Origin: Elusimicrobiota bacterium
GTDB lineage: Bacteria; Elusimicrobiota; Elusimicrobia; UBA1565; UBA9628
Direction: 5' to 3'
DNA: 42,751 nt
NCBI GenBank assembly: GCA_027452025.1
Contig: DAIDHI010000028.1
Coordinates: 1 to 42,751 of the forward strand
Part shown: piece after piece, positions 6,318 through 13,852 of the stretch
Numbering within the stretch: position 1 is the stretch's first letter
Layout of the letters: each line of letters opens with the position of its first letter
Notes under the pieces: generated by a model
The model's database searches: none
What the model was told of the DNA's origin: nothing
The model's input: the letters and a program-made list of their open reading frames with translations, nothing else
Program-made: the position numbers and the translations under genes

Positions 6318-8176
6318 AGCCGGCGCCGGGAACCTTCCTGCGGCTGCTCGCGCTCTTTTCGGCCGCCCTTCTGCTCGGCGACGCGCTCCTGTTCCAGGCG
6401 GCGGCGTCGCACGCCCGCGCCGACTACGCGCGGCGCTACCGCGACTTGTCCGGCCAGGCGGCCGCGGCCCTCTCCCAGGTGGACCGGCTGACCGACGACG
6501 TCATGACCGACGCGCTCTACGCCCTGCGCGAGCGCGACCGCGCCTCCGGACTGCCCTCCGACGAGGATCTCCGGCGGCTCAAGGACCGGCTGGGCCTCGA
6601 CAGCCTGGCCGTCACCGACCGCGGCGGCCGGTTCATCCGCTCGAGCTGGGGACGCCGGCCGAGGCTGGCGCCGCTGTTCTCATACTGCGCGGGCTATCGC
6701 GATCTCTTGAGCGGGCGCGCCGCCGTCGAGACCACCCCGATTTTGACCAGCGGGCGGGCCAGGCTGCCGTACAAATACGTCATGATCGCCGACGCCGGCC
6801 GGCGCGGCGTCCTGGAGGCGGACATGCCGCTGCGCTCCGTCGGCGAGGCCGTCGAGCGCGCCGTCGGCCCGGACGCGAACGTGCGCGCGCTTGGGCTGTT
6901 TTCGCCGAGCGGAGCTTTGCTTGGCTGGCTGCGGCGCGGCCCGGAGCCGGCCGTCTCGGCGCAGGGCGCGGTCTTCACCGCGAAAGTCGAGACTCCGGCC
7001 GCGGATTGCTGCGAGTGCCGGCTCAAGGGGCTGACGGGGCCGGACGGGCGCTATTATTACGTCTTGAGGATGGAGGTCTCGGCGGCGCCGCTGGCGCGCC
7101 GCCTGGCCGGACTGCGCCGGGCGGCGGCGCGCGCCGCGCTGGGGGCGCTGCTTTTGGCCGGCTTGGCCGCCTTTCTCCTGGCCCGCCGGCTGGCGCTGGC
7201 CGACGCCGCCGACCAACTCGCCCACGACCTGCGTTCTCCGTTGGCGGCGCTGGACTCGGCGCTGGGAACGGGCCGCGGCCTGCCCGAGCCGCAGCGCGCC
7301 GGCGCCGAGAGCGCCGTCCGGCGCTTGCGCGCCATCGCCGAGGAGGCGCTGCTCAGGCGAAGCGGCGCTCCGGCCGCGTCGGGCGCGCAGGTCTGCGGCC
7401 TGGCCGCGCTCGTCGAGCCGCTGGTGGCGGAGAAGCGCCTGCGCTTTGGCGCGCGGCCCGGCCTGCGCATCGAAGCCGATCTGCGTCCGGACGTCTTTGC
7501 CCGAGTCGAGCCGGCGCCGTTTTTGCGCGCGCTGTCGAACCTGATCGACAACGGCGTCGAGGCGCTGGAGGGGGCCGGGCGCGTCGAGATCGCGCTCGAG
7601 CGGCGGGGCGGGCAAGTCGAGGCGCGCGTCGTCGACGACGGTCGGGGCATCCCGGCCGGGCTGCTGGGGCGGCTGGGCCGGCGCGGCGCCACCTTCGGCA
7701 AGCCCGGAGGGCGCGGCCTGGGCCTTTCCCACGCCCGTGCCTGCGCGCGGGCCTGGGGCGGCTCGCTGGCTTTGAAGCGCCGGCCCGGCGGGGGAACGCA
7801 GGCCGCCCTGCTGCTTCCCGCGGCCGCGCCCGACGCGGCGCTCGTCGACGACGACGCGCTCGTGCGCTCGGTGTGGCGCCAGGCGGCCCGCCGGGCGGGC
7901 AAGACGCTGGCCGCCTTCGGCAGCCCCGAGGAACTACTCGCCGCGGCGGCGGGCCTCGACAAGTCGGCGCCGGTCTACGTCGACGCGGAGCTTGGCGGCG
8001 GCGCGCGAGGCACGGAGCTGGCCGCTCGGCTGCGCGGCGAGGGCTTTTCGCGCGTCTATCTGGCCACGGGCCACGCCCCGGCGCTGTTGCCTGCGATGCC
8101 GTGGCTTTGCGGCATCGTCGGCAAGGAAGCGCCCTGGGCGCGGCCGCCGGGCGGAATGTTAGAATCGCCGGGATGA
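6314..8176 (+). CDS. Hybrid sensor histidine kinase with C-terminal receiver
   Basis: A 620-residue membrane kinase: membrane helix at about 8-30, an extracytoplasmic sensor of about 240 residues, a second helix at about 273-291, the dimerisation/phosphorylation helix with H304 in HDLRSP, then the ATPase domain with N-box (about 408-414, NLIDNGV), G1 DDGRGI (441-446) and G2 GGRGLGL (465-471). A C-terminal receiver (about 505-608) has D512-D514, D557 and K604. The sensor carries the cluster CCEC at 232-235, which could bind metal or respond to redox state. It starts with GTG within the SET gene's stop and overlaps the QueC-like gene at its end. Its likely phosphorelay partner is the receiver-AAA+ protein at the head of the operon. 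Confidence 0.93.
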   Translation: MKPAPGTFLRLLALFSAALLLGDALLFQAAASHARADYARRYRDLSGQAAAALSQVDRLTDDVMTDALYALRERDRASGLPSDEDLRRLKDRLGLDSLAVTDRGGRFIRSSWGRRPRLAPLFSYCAGYRDLLSGRAAVETTPILTSGRARLPYKYVMIADAGRRGVLEADMPLRSVGEAVERAVGPDANVRALGLFSPSGALLGWLRRGPEPAVSAQGAVFTAKVETPAADCCECRLKGLTGPDGRYYYVLRMEVSAAPLARRLAGLRRAAARAALGALLLAGLAAFLLARRLALADAADQLAHDLRSPLAALDSALGTGRGLPEPQRAGAESAVRRLRAIAEEALLRRSGAPAASGAQVCGLAALVEPLVAEKRLRFGARPGLRIEADLRPDVFARVEPAPFLRALSNLIDNGVEALEGAGRVEIALERRGGQVEARVVDDGRGIPAGLLGRLGRRGATFGKPGGRGLGLSHARACARAWGGSLALKRRPGGGTQAALLLPAAAPDAALVDDDALVRSVWRQAARRAGKTLAAFGSPEELLAAAAGLDKSAPVYVDAELGGGARGTELAARLRGEGFSRVYLATGHAPALLPAMPWLCGIVGKEAPWARPPGGMLESPG

Positions 8177-8790
8177 GGACCTGCGTTCTGGTCAGCGGCG
8201 GCGTCGACAGCTCCGTGCTCGCCGCCGACCTGCTCGCCCGCGGCGTCGAGGTCCACCCGCTTTACGTGCGCTGCGGCTTCCACTGGGAGCGGGCCGAGCT
8301 GCATTGGCTCAAGCGGCTGCTCGCGCGGCTGGCGCGGCCGGCGCTGAGGCCCTTGGCCGTGATGGACGCGCCTATGGCGGGGCTGCTCGCGGGGCACTGG
8401 GGCTTCTCCGGCAAGGGCGTGCCCGGGCGGCGCAGCGCCGACGAGCGCGTTTATCTTCCGGGGCGAAACCTCATACTGTTTTCCCAAGCCGGCGTCTATT
8501 GCGGGCTCAAGAAGCTGCCCGCGCTGGCCACGGCCGTGCTCAAGGCCAATCCGTTCCCGGACGCGACGCCGCGCTTTCGCGCCCTGATGGGCCGGGCCGT
8601 CAGCCGCGCCGTCGGCCGCGAGATCCGCATCCTCGCGCCCTACGCGCGCCTGACCAAGAAGCAGGTCCTCTCCCGCGCGCCCGGCTTTCCGCTCGAGCTG
8701 ACGTTTTCCTGCCTGAAACCCCGCGGGCTTTCGCACTGCGGGGCCTGCAACAAGTGCGCCGAGCGCGAGCGCGCGCTGGCGGCCGCCTAG
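8173..8790 (+). CDS. queC: QueC-like 7-cyano-7-deazaguanine synthase
   Basis: A 205-residue PP-loop ATPase. SGGVDSS (8-14) is the ATP-pyrophosphatase loop, and the C-terminal zinc site has C180, C189, C192 and C195 (in HCGACNKCAERERA), which is diagnostic for QueC. The family converts 7-carboxy-7-deazaguanine to preQ0 with ATP and ammonia, for tRNA queuosine or for modified DNA. It is slightly shorter than usual (about 220-230). No queD, queE, folE or tgt lies nearby, which is odd. It overlaps the histidine kinase by 4 nt (ATGA), yet a good -10 hexamer TAGAAT (8160-8165) ends 7 nt before the ATG, so it may also have its own leaderless transcript. Its stop shares the four bases CTAG with the stop of the opposing gene. 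Confidence 0.87.
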   Translation: MRTCVLVSGGVDSSVLAADLLARGVEVHPLYVRCGFHWERAELHWLKRLLARLARPALRPLAVMDAPMAGLLAGHWGFSGKGVPGRRSADERVYLPGRNLILFSQAGVYCGLKKLPALATAVLKANPFPDATPRFRALMGRAVSRAVGREIRILAPYARLTKKQVLSRAPGFPLELTFSCLKPRGLSHCGACNKCAERERALAAA

Positions 8791-9110
8791 CGCGGGGCGG
8801 CGTGGAAGCGGGCCCAGATCATCCCGGCCATCGTCAGCACGACGAGCAGGATGCTCAGGAGAACGACCCAGGCCGCCGTGCGAAACCAGGGCGGGGCCGA
8901 GGGCACCTTCTCGCCGTCTTGCCCCGGCAAAAGCTCCAGGGGCAGCCGTTCCAGGGCCTCCTTGGGAAGCTCCTCCAAGCTGATGGACTTGCGCTCGGGC
9001 CGCGCTTGGGGAGCGGCGGTTTTCTTCTTCCGGAAGGGCTCCTTGCAGAAGTCGCACCAAGACGCGCCGTCCGGGGAATCGAACCCGCAGGCTGGACACT
9101 TCACGGCCAT
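8787..9110 (-). CDS. Zinc-ribbon protein with C-terminal membrane helix
   Basis: A 107-residue protein. An N-terminal zinc ribbon has two CxxC pairs (CPAC at 5-8 and CDFC at 19-22), followed by a Lys/Pro/Glu-rich linker and one membrane helix near the C-terminus (about 78-102, WVVLLSILLVVLTMAGMIW). The ribbon should face the cytoplasm. Small proteins of this layout are common in bacteria and usually uncharacterised; no specific role can be assigned. It is convergent with queC (4-nt overlap) and divergent from the dipeptidase gene at 9135, with 24 nt between start codons. Confidence 0.78.
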   Translation of the reverse strand: MAVKCPACGFDSPDGASWCDFCKEPFRKKKTAAPQARPERKSISLEELPKEALERLPLELLPGQDGEKVPSAPPWFRTAAWVVLLSILLVVLTMAGMIWARFHAAPR

Positions 9111-9134
9111 TGACTTATCATAGCGGGTGCCGCC

Positions 9135-9695
9135 ATGCCCCGCAAGAGCGAAGAGCTCGTCGACGCCCTGTCCTTCGTGCCCGACGCCGTCCTGGACGTG
9201 CGCTACGCCACGGCCAAAAACCCCGCCGGCCGGCCGCTTTACCCCTTCGCCGCGGTGTTCTTGAAGGAGGGGACCGCGCGCAAGCTCGCGGCGGCGGCCG
9301 GGGCCCTGCGCGCGCGCGGCCTGCGCCTGGTCCTCTTCGACGGCTATCGGCCCCTCTCGGTCCAGCGCGCGCTATGGCAGGCCCTGCCCGACCCGCGCTT
9401 CGTGGCCGATCCGGCCCGGGGCTCCAACCACAACCGCGGCTGCGCGGTCGACGCCGGTTTGTGCGGCGCCGTCGGCCGCCCCGTCGAGCTGCCCTCGGAC
9501 TTCGACGACTTCTCGCGGGGCGCCGAGCCCTGGCCGCACGCCTCGCCGGCCGCGCGGCAGAACGTGTCGGTCTTGCGCGGCGCGATGCGCGCCGCCGGCT
9601 TTTCGCCCATCGCCTCCGAATGGTGGCACTTCGTCGACCGCGACGGCGCGGCGGCGCCCGCGCTGGACCGGCCCTTCGAGTCCCTCCGTCCCTAA
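9135..9695 (+). CDS. VanX/DdpX-type D-alanyl-D-alanine dipeptidase
   Basis: A 186-residue M15D-family zinc peptidase that hydrolyses the D-Ala-D-Ala dipeptide. The family residues are all present: R72 in FDGYRPLSVQ, the zinc ligands H99 and D106 in SNHNRGCAVD, and E162 with H165 in EWWHF. There is no signal peptide, so it acts in the cytoplasm as VanX and DdpX do. No vanH or vanA-like ligase and no dipeptide transporter is nearby, so the role is more likely cell-wall dipeptide recycling than vancomycin resistance. A -10-like TATCAT (9116-9121) lies 13 nt before the ATG. Confidence 0.88.
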   Translation: MPRKSEELVDALSFVPDAVLDVRYATAKNPAGRPLYPFAAVFLKEGTARKLAAAAGALRARGLRLVLFDGYRPLSVQRALWQALPDPRFVADPARGSNHNRGCAVDAGLCGAVGRPVELPSDFDDFSRGAEPWPHASPAARQNVSVLRGAMRAAGFSPIASEWWHFVDRDGAAAPALDRPFESLRP

Positions 9696-9750
9696 AATAT
9701 TTACGGCGCCGTCTTAGGGGCGCCACGGCGTCTCTGCCATACTAGCCGTC

Positions 9751-9912
9751 GTGATCACGGGCTATGACGAGACGCGCAGAGGCCTCTGCGTCCATTCCGG
9801 GCGCGCGCCGAACCGTTTCGTCGGCTACGGCAGGTTCCTCAGGGGCTGGGACAAGACCGATCGCTGGACCCTTCTGGTCGGGCCGGCGTCGAGGAGCGGT
9901 TATGGCCAATAG
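9751..9912 (+). pseudogene. Remnant of a C39-like cysteine peptidase
   Basis: The frame reads VITGYDETRRGLCVHSG, then RFVGYGRFLRGWDKTDRWTL and LVGP before stopping at 9910-9912. This matches the C-terminal part of C39-like peptidases of the PA2778 type: a VVTGYD segment, an HSG beta-strand and a W-x-LVV ending. Those proteins usually carry or precede TPR repeats, exactly as here, where a TPR lipoprotein starts at 9902. The N-terminal half with the catalytic Cys is missing, the catalytic His before the V-V-x-T-G-Y segment is not present (it reads ILAVVITGYD), and a stop lies upstream in frame. A 53-residue peptide from GTG 9751 could still be made. The family match is from memory of the motif. 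Confidence 0.5.
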
Positions 9913-10498
9913 AGGACCGGTATGGGCGGCGGCCGCCTTGCTGACGGCCTTGGCGTGCGGCTGCGCGCACGTGCCCTTCGGCTATCACGATCCGCTGACC
10001 GCCGACGAGCACATGAAGCTGGGAGCGTCCTACGAGGACAAGGGACTGAGATCGGCGGCGGCCAAGGAATACGGCGCGGCGCTGCGCAAGGAGAAGAACT
10101 ACGTCCCCGCCCTCATCGCGCTCGGCAACCTGGACTTCGAGCAGGGCGACTTGGTCGAGGCGGAGATCTATTACCGCAAGGCGCTCGCCAAGGACCCGGA
10201 TCATCCCAGCGCCAACAACAACCTGGCCGTCGTCTACCTCACGCGGGGAAGCCGGCTCGACAGCGCCGAGCAGCTGGCCCGGAGGGCGCTCAAGCGAGCC
10301 GGCCCGCTGCGGCCCTACGTGCTGGACACGCTGGCCCACGTCTACATGAGGGAAGGCAAATACCCTCAAGCCAAGGACGCGCTCGACGAGGCGGAGGCTC
10401 AGGCGCCGGTCGACAACCTCTTCTTGCGCCAGCGCCTGCTGCAGTCGCGCCGCAACCTGGACGCGTTCACGGCCGTGGGCAGCGCCAAGACGCAATGA
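9902..10498 (+). CDS. TPR-repeat lipoprotein
   Basis: A 198-residue protein starting MANRGPVWAAAALLTALACGC, a lipoprotein-type signal with Cys at about 19 or 21. Several tetratricopeptide repeats follow (for example KNYVPALIALGNLDFEQGDL with YYRKALAKDPDHPSANNNLA, then a third LDTLAHVYMREGKYPQAKDA). TPRs serve as protein-protein scaffolds, probably at the envelope here. The start at 9902 is chosen over an in-frame upstream ATG (9764) because the signal peptide begins there. It follows directly on a C39-like peptidase remnant (11-nt overlap), the usual partner of such TPR proteins, and overlaps the next gene by 4 nt (ATGA). Confidence 0.85.
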   Translation: MANRGPVWAAAALLTALACGCAHVPFGYHDPLTADEHMKLGASYEDKGLRSAAAKEYGAALRKEKNYVPALIALGNLDFEQGDLVEAEIYYRKALAKDPDHPSANNNLAVVYLTRGSRLDSAEQLARRALKRAGPLRPYVLDTLAHVYMREGKYPQAKDALDEAEAQAPVDNLFLRQRLLQSRRNLDAFTAVGSAKTQ

Positions 10499-10836
10499 CG
10501 GCCGGCGTGCTCCTGGCGTGGCTTGCGGCGGCGGCGCCCGGCGCGGCGTTTGCGCGGGCGGACCTGAGGGCGTACACTAGCGAATCGGAAGTCGATTCCG
10601 CGATGCGCCGGCTCCATGAAGAGCGCGACGAGGCCCAAGAGGCGGTCGAAGAGGCGTATGGCGCCCGCCGCAAGGCCATGACGCAGAGCGACGACTGGCC
10701 CCTGGAGACGCGCCGTGAGCGCCGCGAGCGGCTCAACGCCCTCAAGGACGAATTTCGAGATCACGAGCGGCGGCTGCGGCTGGAATACGACGTCCAGCGC
10801 GAAGTCTTGCGCCGCCAGCGCGAGGATCTGCGATGA
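10495..10836 (+). CDS. Secreted coiled-coil hypothetical protein
   Basis: A 113-residue protein: signal peptide at about 1-22 (MTAGVLLAWLAAAAPGAAFA), then a highly charged Arg/Glu-rich helical region (about 30-113), probably coiled coil, ending RREDLR. It is translationally coupled to the TPR lipoprotein (ATGA overlap), so the two may work together in the periplasm. No family recognised. Confidence 0.7.
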   Translation: MTAGVLLAWLAAAAPGAAFARADLRAYTSESEVDSAMRRLHEERDEAQEAVEEAYGARRKAMTQSDDWPLETRRERRERLNALKDEFRDHERRLRLEYDVQREVLRRQREDLR

Positions 10837-10870
10837 CGCTTGGTGTCACCGGAACGCTAGGGAGGGATCA

Positions 10871-11488
10871 ATGAATCACGTATACCAAGTCAGGCAAGAG
10901 CTCAAGCCCAAGGGGCTCAAAGGCATCAGCGACGACCAGATCAATCAGCACTGGTCGCTCTACGAGGGCTACGTCAAGAACGTCAACACGCTCAACGAGC
11001 GCCTCGCGGCGTTCGTCTCGAAATCCGAGTACGGCCCCGAGTACGCCGAGATGAAGCGGCGCCTGGGCTTCGAGTACGACGGCATGATCCTGCACGAGCA
11101 CTATTTCAGCGCGCTCAAGCCGGGGCAGCCCGCGCTCACCGATTCATCCGAGCTCGTCAAGCAGATGAAGCGCTACTTCGGCGGGTTCGAGGCCTGGAAG
11201 AAGGAGTTCACGGCCATCGGCAAGATGCGGGGCGTGGGGTGGGCGATCCTGTACTACGACCCGCAGTACCGCGTGCTCAGCAACCACTGGATCACGCTCC
11301 ACGACGACGGGCATCCTGCCGGTTTTGTCCCGCTGCTCGTCATGGACGTCTGGGAGCACGCCTTCATGGTCGACTGGGGCGTGACCGGCCGGCCCGACTA
11401 CATCGAGGCGTTCTTCAAGAACGTCGACTGGCCGCACGTCGAAAAGCGCTTCCAGGAGGCCGCCAAGGCCGCGGTGGCGCTCGCTTAA
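10871..11488 (+). CDS. sodB: Fe/Mn superoxide dismutase
   Basis: A 205-residue superoxide dismutase of the iron/manganese family, converting superoxide to oxygen and peroxide. Metal ligands can be placed at H27 (INQHWSLYEGYV), H77 or H75 (ILHEHYFSAL), D159 and H163 (MDVWEHAF). There is no signal peptide, so it is cytoplasmic. A strong ribosome site, GGAGGG (10861-10866), precedes the ATG. Metal preference cannot be read reliably, so the symbol is by family. A short inverted repeat GGTGTCACC lies upstream at about 10843-10851. The gene stands alone, downstream of the TPR pair. Confidence 0.93.
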   Translation: MNHVYQVRQELKPKGLKGISDDQINQHWSLYEGYVKNVNTLNERLAAFVSKSEYGPEYAEMKRRLGFEYDGMILHEHYFSALKPGQPALTDSSELVKQMKRYFGGFEAWKKEFTAIGKMRGVGWAILYYDPQYRVLSNHWITLHDDGHPAGFVPLLVMDVWEHAFMVDWGVTGRPDYIEAFFKNVDWPHVEKRFQEAAKAAVALA

Positions 11489-11588
11489 GAAAACTGGCCC
11501 CAGGGCGCGCCATTGAGCTAGAATGCGGCTGGCCGCGCCGGCTCATGGCCGCCCTGGGCGCCGGTCCGCACCGACGGCGCGGCCCACG

Positions 11589-13031
11589 ATGACCGTCAAG
11601 ACCGTGCCGGCTGCCGCCTCGAACATGACGCTCGGCGAGATCGCCGCCCGGGCCGCCAACGCCCGGCAAGCGGCCGCCTCCTGGCGCCGCTACTCGCTCT
11701 CGGAGCGCGTCGAGTTGCTGCGCGCCGTCTGGCAGGAGTTGACCTCGCGCAAGAAGGAGCTCTGCGCCGTCGTGCACGCCGAGACGGGCAAGCCCCTGGC
11801 CGAGGTGGAGATGATGGAGCTGGCGACGGCCCATCTGATCGTTCGCTACTTCACCTCCAACGCCCACCGCATCCTGCAGGACCAGCCCGCCTGGCGCCCG
11901 TGGCCGCTGCTCAACAAGCGGGCCTACGTGCGCTATGTGCCGCGCGGCGTCGTGGGCCTCATCACGCCGTGGAACCTGCCTTTCTTGATTCCCTTCGGCG
12001 ACGCCCTGGCGGCGATGCTCGCCGGCAACGCCGTGCTCGTCAAGCCCTCGGAGTGGACCAGCCGCACCGCGCAATGGGTCGAGGACGCCATCCGGGCCTG
12101 CGGACTGCTTCCGGAGGGCCTCTTCAGCGTCGTCGTCGGCGACGGGCAGGCCGGAGCGCAGGTGGTCGCCGAGTCCGACATGGTGCTCTTCACCGGCTCC
12201 TTCGCGACGGGCCGCGCCGTCGCCCAGTCGGCGGCCGCGCAGCTCAAGCCCTGCGTCCTCGAGCTCGGCGGCAAGCACCCGATGATCGTCTTCAAGGACG
12301 CCGAGCTCTCGCGGGCCGCCAAGGCCGCCGTCTGGGGCAGTTTCGCCAACTGCGGCCAGCTCTGCGTCGGCGTCGAGCGCGTTTACGTCGAAAGCGAGGT
12401 CCATGACCGCTTCGTCGAGCTCGTGCGCCGCGAGATGTCCGGCCTGCGCCAGGGGCTGGGAGGCCAGGACGTCGACCTCGGACGCCTGATCTTCCCGCCG
12501 CAGCTGGCCCGGATCAAGGAGCAGTTGGAGGACGCCGCGGCCAAGGGCGGCCGCGTCATCGGCGGCGAGGTGCTCGACGAGGCGAATCTGATGATGAGTC
12601 CCGCGCTGGTGCTGGGCGCCAGCCACGACATGAAGGTGATGACGGAGGAGACCTTCGGGCCGGTCATGCCGATCATGAAGGTCGACCGCGGCGAGGAGGC
12701 GATCCGGCTGTCCAACGGCGGCTCCTACGGCCTCTCGGCGAGCCTCTGGACGGCGGACACCGCCCGGGCCGAGCGGCTGTGCGCCTCGGTCGAGGCCGGC
12801 ATGGTCTGCGTCAACGACCTGCTCACGCATTACGCCGTCTGCTCGCTGCCCTTTGGAGGCATCAAGCACAGCGGCCTCGGCCGACGGCACTCCGACGAGG
12901 GCCTGCGCATGTTCTGCTGGCCGCAATCGGTGTTTATCCACGAGTGGCCTGCGCGCGCGCCCGAGCCGTGGTGGTTCCCCTACGACCGGGCCAAGACCCG
13001 ACTGGTGTCGTGGATCATGAAGCTCACTTGA
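11589..13031 (+). CDS. NAD(P)-dependent aldehyde dehydrogenase
   Basis: A 480-residue aldehyde dehydrogenase, oxidising an aldehyde to the acid (or to a succinate-type acid) with NAD(P). Motifs: TPWNLPF near residue 135, FTGSFATGR (cofactor loop), LELGGKHP with the general-base Glu, catalytic Cys in GQLCVGVERVYV, EETFGPVMPI and PFGGIKHSGLGR. Start ATG 11589 is preferred to an in-frame ATG at 11523 because the intervening peptide is low-complexity. A -10-like TAGAAT lies at 11519-11524. The stop codon overlaps a TTG start of the endonuclease IV gene (TTGA). Substrate unknown; the sequence resembles succinate-semialdehyde or aliphatic aldehyde dehydrogenases in general. Confidence 0.92.
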   Translation: MTVKTVPAAASNMTLGEIAARAANARQAAASWRRYSLSERVELLRAVWQELTSRKKELCAVVHAETGKPLAEVEMMELATAHLIVRYFTSNAHRILQDQPAWRPWPLLNKRAYVRYVPRGVVGLITPWNLPFLIPFGDALAAMLAGNAVLVKPSEWTSRTAQWVEDAIRACGLLPEGLFSVVVGDGQAGAQVVAESDMVLFTGSFATGRAVAQSAAAQLKPCVLELGGKHPMIVFKDAELSRAAKAAVWGSFANCGQLCVGVERVYVESEVHDRFVELVRREMSGLRQGLGGQDVDLGRLIFPPQLARIKEQLEDAAAKGGRVIGGEVLDEANLMMSPALVLGASHDMKVMTEETFGPVMPIMKVDRGEEAIRLSNGGSYGLSASLWTADTARAERLCASVEAGMVCVNDLLTHYAVCSLPFGGIKHSGLGRRHSDEGLRMFCWPQSVFIHEWPARAPEPWWFPYDRAKTRLVSWIMKLT

Positions 13032-13852
13032 TCCTCGGACTGCACTGCCCCGTCGTCTCCGGTTTTCCCGCCGCCCTCGACCGCGCGCTTTCCGCCCGCT
13101 GCCGCGCGATGCAGATGCTGCCCTATCGCCGCCACGGCGCCGCAGCGGCGGAGGATTTTGAGGGCTTCTCCAGACGTCGGCGCCGCGGCGGCGTGAAGGT
13201 CCTGCTCATCCACTCGCGCTTCGTGCCGAGCCTGGCCTCGTCGGATCCTGCGCGGCGCCGGCGCTCCATCGAGCTGCTCGCCGGCGAGCTGACGCTTGCC
13301 GCGCGCTGGGAGGCGGAGGGCTTCGTCCTGCACGCAGGCGCCTACTCGCCGCAAGAGACCCTCGACCAAGGCCTGCGGCTGGCCGCCGACGCGATCGTCG
13401 AGGCTTCGCTGATGGCATCCAAGCCCGTGCCCTTGCTCCTCGAGAACGTCCCCGGCGGCGGCCGCCGCATGGGCGGCGGCCTCGAGGAGTTGGCCGCCCT
13501 CGTCGAGGCCGTGGCCGCGCGCCGCAAGGACGTCTTCGCCTGCCTCGACACAGCCCATGCCTGGGCCGCCGGCTACGACGTCTCCGGGGCGGAGGGGATG
13601 CTGCGCTTCCTCTCGCGCGTCCATCGCCTGCTCGGGGCGCAGAACGTGGCGGCCTTCCACCTCAACGACTCGCGGGCGCTCCTCGGCTCGCACCGCGAGG
13701 ATCACGCGCGCTGGGGCGAGGGCCGGCTGGGCCTGGAGGGCCTGCGCGTCCTGCTCGGGCGGGAGGAATACGCGGCGGCGGCGGGGATCCTGGAGACGCC
13801 GCCGGGGCCGGACGACGCGGCGGAGCTGTCGCGGCTGGAGGCGCTGGCCTAG
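13028..13852 (+). CDS. nfo: Endonuclease IV (AP endonuclease)
   Basis: A 274-residue TIM-barrel zinc enzyme that cuts DNA at abasic sites in base excision repair. Family motifs are visible in order: GLHCPVVSGFPAAL (usually GAHVSxxGG), MQMLPYRRH, LLIHSRF, FVLHAGAYSP, LLLENVPGGGRRMGG, CLDTAHAWAAGYDV, FHLNDSRALLGSHREDH with ARWGEGRLG, and LETPPGP. Length is normal for the family. The start is the TTG at 13028, whose bases overlap the aldehyde dehydrogenase stop (TTGA); no ATG fits before the first motif. Its stop shares CTAG with the stop of the convergent gene. Some motif positions are degenerate compared with E. coli Nfo. Confidence 0.88.
   Translation: MILGLHCPVVSGFPAALDRALSARCRAMQMLPYRRHGAAAAEDFEGFSRRRRRGGVKVLLIHSRFVPSLASSDPARRRRSIELLAGELTLAARWEAEGFVLHAGAYSPQETLDQGLRLAADAIVEASLMASKPVPLLLENVPGGGRRMGGGLEELAALVEAVAARRKDVFACLDTAHAWAAGYDVSGAEGMLRFLSRVHRLLGAQNVAAFHLNDSRALLGSHREDHARWGEGRLGLEGLRVLLGREEYAAAAGILETPPGPDDAAELSRLEALA

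Noticed and set aside
8173..8790. QueC as part of a known defence system (CBASS- or DNA-modification-type cluster)
   Set aside because: No cyclase, ubiquitin-like, TGT-like or nuclease genes of those systems are adjacent; neighbours are signalling genes.
10837..10870. GGTGTCACC inverted repeat before sodB as a Fur or SoxR site
   Set aside because: Too short and not matching either consensus; mentioned only with the gene.
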